Shown: positions 4,881 to 7,110 of the stretch, piece after piece
Position numbering within the stretch: the stretch's first letter is position 1
Layout: each line of letters starts with the position of its first letter
Assembly (NCBI GenBank): GCA_016294985.1
Contig: JAECRW010000077.1
Coordinates: 1-7,110 of the forward strand
Source of the DNA: Candidatus Sifarchaeum marinoarchaea
GTDB taxonomy: Archaea > Asgardarchaeota > Sifarchaeia > Borrarchaeales > Borrarchaeaceae
DNA: 7,110 nucleotides
Direction of reading: 5' to 3'
Made by a program: the position numbers and the translations under genes
The notes under the pieces: generated by a model
What the model was told of the DNA's origin: nothing
The model's input: the letters and a program-made list of their open reading frames with translations, nothing else
Databases searched by the model: none

Positions 4881-7001
4881 ATGACCTCAGAAAATCAACG
4901 CGTTGGTGTATTTCTGTGTAGTTGCGCATCAAAGGTAAGTGAAACCGTAGATTACAACACAATTGTGAACTATTTATCTAAGAATGAAGATTTATTTGTA
5001 GAACAGCACGATACAGCTTGTTTAAGTGACGGACTTGAATTTCTCAAAGAATCTATCAAAAATAATAATCTTACAAGGGTTGTTATTGCAGCATGTACAC
5101 CAAAACTCTTTGAAACCAGATTTAAAGCAGAACTTCAGCAAATTGGGATAAGCCCAGATTTTATAGAAATTGCGAATTTAAGAGAGCAATGTGCACTTCC
5201 TCACAAGCCATGGCCACAAGAGGCAACTATAAAAGCTATCGCTCAAATAAATGCAGCTATACAAAAGGTACGTTTAGCAAGTTATGTTGAAAAAAAGAAG
5301 TTCACTCCACAAGAGTCTGTCTTAGTCATTGGGGGAGGCATTGGAGGTCTAAAGGCAGCATTAGATTTAGCCAGCAATGGTATAGATATCTTTGTCATTG
5401 AACGCTCTCCTGAGATTGGAGGAAGGGTACGAAAAATCGCGAGGATTCGAGGAGAAGAAGACTATATAGCGATTCAAGAACTTTTGGAAGCTGTTACAGC
5501 GAACCCGAATATTAGTATTTTCACTTCAAGTGAAGTAAAAAACGTTGCAGGAGTTCCCGGAAATTATAAAATTTCTATTGATGGAATGCATAAGCAAGTC
5601 CTAAATGTTGGCGCTATTCTAGTTGCAACAGGTATGGAAGAGTTTAAACCGTTTAGTCTTAAAGAGTTTGGTTATGGTTTATATCATAGAGTACTCAGAC
5701 AAAGTGATCTGGTTGAGTTATTAGATCCTGAAGGTCCTACGAACGGTAAAGTACTCATTGATGGGGCAGTGCCAAAAAATGCTCTTTTTATTCAATGTGT
5801 GGGCTCCCGTGATTCAAGATTTAATGAGTATTGTTCAAAATTATGTTGCTTTACCTCAATTAAAAATGCAATCTTACTCAAAGAGCAAGGAATTGATACT
5901 GCCATTTCCTTCATAGATATACGAACCCCCTATGCTTATGAAGATTACTATGAGCAGGCAAGAAAACGTGGTGTCCGGTTTCTTCATGGACGTGTTTCAA
6001 ACATTGATTCGACTTCAAAAAAATTAAACGTTGAATTGGAAAACTCGTTTACTGGAGAGATACTTACTCTTGATACAGATTTGGTAGTTCTAAGTAGTGC
6101 ATTAATACCATCTTCAGGTTCTGAGGCTTTAAAGGAGATGCTAGGAATTAATAGGGAACCTTCTCCGAAAAGTAATTTTTTCCATCCACTTTACAGAAAA
6201 ATAAAAACTAGCGAATCGGACTCAAAGGGTATCTTTTTGTGTGGTTCAGCAATAGAGCCAATGTTCATAAAAGAAACTTTGACTCATGCTAGTGCGACAG
6301 CGTTCAAAGTATTGAAGTATCTGAAATATACCATTTTCCAGGCAGATCTTCTTGTATCAACAATTGATGAAGAGGCATGTGACGGTTGTAAGGCATGTGT
6401 TGAACTCTGTCCCTTTGAGGCCATAGATTTTGATGAAGCGAAGGATCTTGCAATCATAAATGAGCTCAAATGTGAGGGCTGTGGTGTTTGCACTGCAATT
6501 TGTCCTACTGGAGCTGCACAGTTAACTAATAACGAAAGAGAAATACTCTTTAGACAGATAGAAGCACTACTTTCAACAAAAAAGACATTAGAAGAAGAAG
6601 CCACAAAAACCATATTGGCGTTTGTTTGTAGCGAATGTGCCTATGGATCGGTTGATCTTGCTGGGATAAATAATTGGCAGTATTCTCCTAATGTTTTAGT
6701 CGCTTCAGTTCCTTGTATTGGCAGAATTTCTCCCCTTGATATACTAAAGGCCTTTGTTGAGGGTGTAGACGCCGTTATGCTTGCAAGTTGTCCCGAGGAG
6801 CGATGTCAATATCTTCGCGGAAACACAATCGCAGCTCTTGTCGTCGAATTTACAAAGAATATCTTGACCGAAATTGGAGTTGACGGAGATCGAGTAGAAT
6901 TATTCTCAATGACCTCATCTGAACCGAATAAATTCATTGATGCCGTACAAGAAATGAATAAACGATTAAACTATCTCATTGCAAAACATGAGAATGTTTG
7001 A
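4881..7001 (+). CDS. HdrA-MvhD fusion electron-transfer subunit (QmoB-like)
   Basis: This 706-residue HdrA paralogue has an MvhD/FlpD-like tail. The HdrA N-terminal cluster domain spans about 7-110, with GVFLCSC (C13, C15), C47, IAACTPK (C72) and NLREQC (C104). The FAD domain follows with VIGGGIGG (149-156), ATGMEEFKP (from 249) and the HdrA signature CVGSRD...YCSKLCC (306-323). It has no inserted ferredoxin and no DCxxC segment; the stretch between the two FAD halves is short and cysteine-free. Two ferredoxin motifs follow (C500, C503, C506, C510P; C531, C534, C537, C541P). The MvhD-like domain (about 578-700) has VCSEC (C583, C586), VPCIGR (C612) and SCPEERCQY (C637, C642), five cysteines that would hold a [2Fe-2S] cluster as in MvhD. 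Start ATG lies one base after the upstream stop, with GGTGAT as a weak ribosome site. In methanogens MvhD links HdrA to a hydrogenase, in QmoB to a membrane subunit; neither partner is in the window. Confidence 0.9.
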   Translation: MTSENQRVGVFLCSCASKVSETVDYNTIVNYLSKNEDLFVEQHDTACLSDGLEFLKESIKNNNLTRVVIAACTPKLFETRFKAELQQIGISPDFIEIANLREQCALPHKPWPQEATIKAIAQINAAIQKVRLASYVEKKKFTPQESVLVIGGGIGGLKAALDLASNGIDIFVIERSPEIGGRVRKIARIRGEEDYIAIQELLEAVTANPNISIFTSSEVKNVAGVPGNYKISIDGMHKQVLNVGAILVATGMEEFKPFSLKEFGYGLYHRVLRQSDLVELLDPEGPTNGKVLIDGAVPKNALFIQCVGSRDSRFNEYCSKLCCFTSIKNAILLKEQGIDTAISFIDIRTPYAYEDYYEQARKRGVRFLHGRVSNIDSTSKKLNVELENSFTGEILTLDTDLVVLSSALIPSSGSEALKEMLGINREPSPKSNFFHPLYRKIKTSESDSKGIFLCGSAIEPMFIKETLTHASATAFKVLKYLKYTIFQADLLVSTIDEEACDGCKACVELCPFEAIDFDEAKDLAIINELKCEGCGVCTAICPTGAAQLTNNEREILFRQIEALLSTKKTLEEEATKTILAFVCSECAYGSVDLAGINNWQYSPNVLVASVPCIGRISPLDILKAFVEGVDAVMLASCPEERCQYLRGNTIAALVVEFTKNILTEIGVDGDRVELFSMTSSEPNKFIDAVQEMNKRLNYLIAKHENV

Positions 7002-7007
7002 AAATCT

Positions 7008-7077
7008 AGTTTTTGATTCCGTCTCTATTTTCTTGAGATTTTGAAGTATTTTTATATTTTAAAGAGTTCAAAACTCT
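7008..7077 (+). terminator. T-rich terminator region after the HdrA operon
   Basis: TTTTT at 7010-7014 and T-rich 7047-7060 follow the stop and fit archaeal termination. A 6-bp stem-loop, AGAGTT/AACTCT with loop CAA, lies at 7063-7077, overlapping a CTCTATAGAG palindrome (7074-7083). No gene starts before the window ends, so the operon seems to stop here unless transcription reads through. Confidence 0.45.
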
Positions 7078-7110
7078 ATAGAGAACATTATCTAGGTTAT
7101 CAATTTTATT

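Overview
The window is chromosomal DNA from an archaeon. The best evidence is the secE-spt5 pair: a 62-residue Sec61-gamma/SecE protein followed by an NGN-KOW Spt5 of archaeal length. TATA-like boxes sit at the expected distance before several genes, short T-runs follow gene ends, and there are two HdrA-type flavoproteins. GC content is low in most of the window. A type I (bacterial-style) GAPDH next to an HdrA pair would fit an Asgard or a similarly mosaic lineage, but the lineage is not proven from this sequence.

Layout. Bases 1-357 are GC-rich and highly structured. On the minus strand they carry motifs in the order and spacing of a group II intron ribozyme (distal domain I to about domain III). 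The rest of the element, including any reverse transcriptase gene, would lie beyond the left edge. Bases 358-697 are AT-rich with no convincing gene and contain a possible secE promoter. secE (698-886) and spt5 (920-1429) form a plus-strand operon. The ribosomal protein genes that often follow in archaea are absent. Facing them, 19 bp away, is a minus-strand gene for a two-cluster ferredoxin made of two 77-residue repeats (1449-1934). It shares a divergent promoter region with a type I glyceraldehyde-3-phosphate dehydrogenase gene (2163-3155). A 386-bp intergenic region follows, with T-runs and several stem-loops. One (3233-3278) looks like the 3' scaffold hairpin of an IS605/TnpB omega RNA. 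Another pair (3347-3405) can fold in two mutually exclusive ways.

The right half is a two-gene operon of HdrA paralogues separated by one base (3542-4879 and 4881-7001). The first keeps the FAD domain and the inserted ferredoxin domain but lacks the HdrA N-terminal domain and C-terminal ferredoxin. The second has exactly those missing parts, lacks the inserted ferredoxin, and ends in an MvhD-like domain. Together they carry one full set of HdrA-MvhD cofactor modules on two FAD-binding folds. This suggests an obligate heterodimer, in a layout like QmoA/QmoB, that moves electrons between ferredoxin, flavin and an MvhD-linked donor or acceptor. HdrB, HdrC, hydrogenase or membrane subunits are not in the window. 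The duplicated ferredoxin could serve such a complex, but only proximity supports that.
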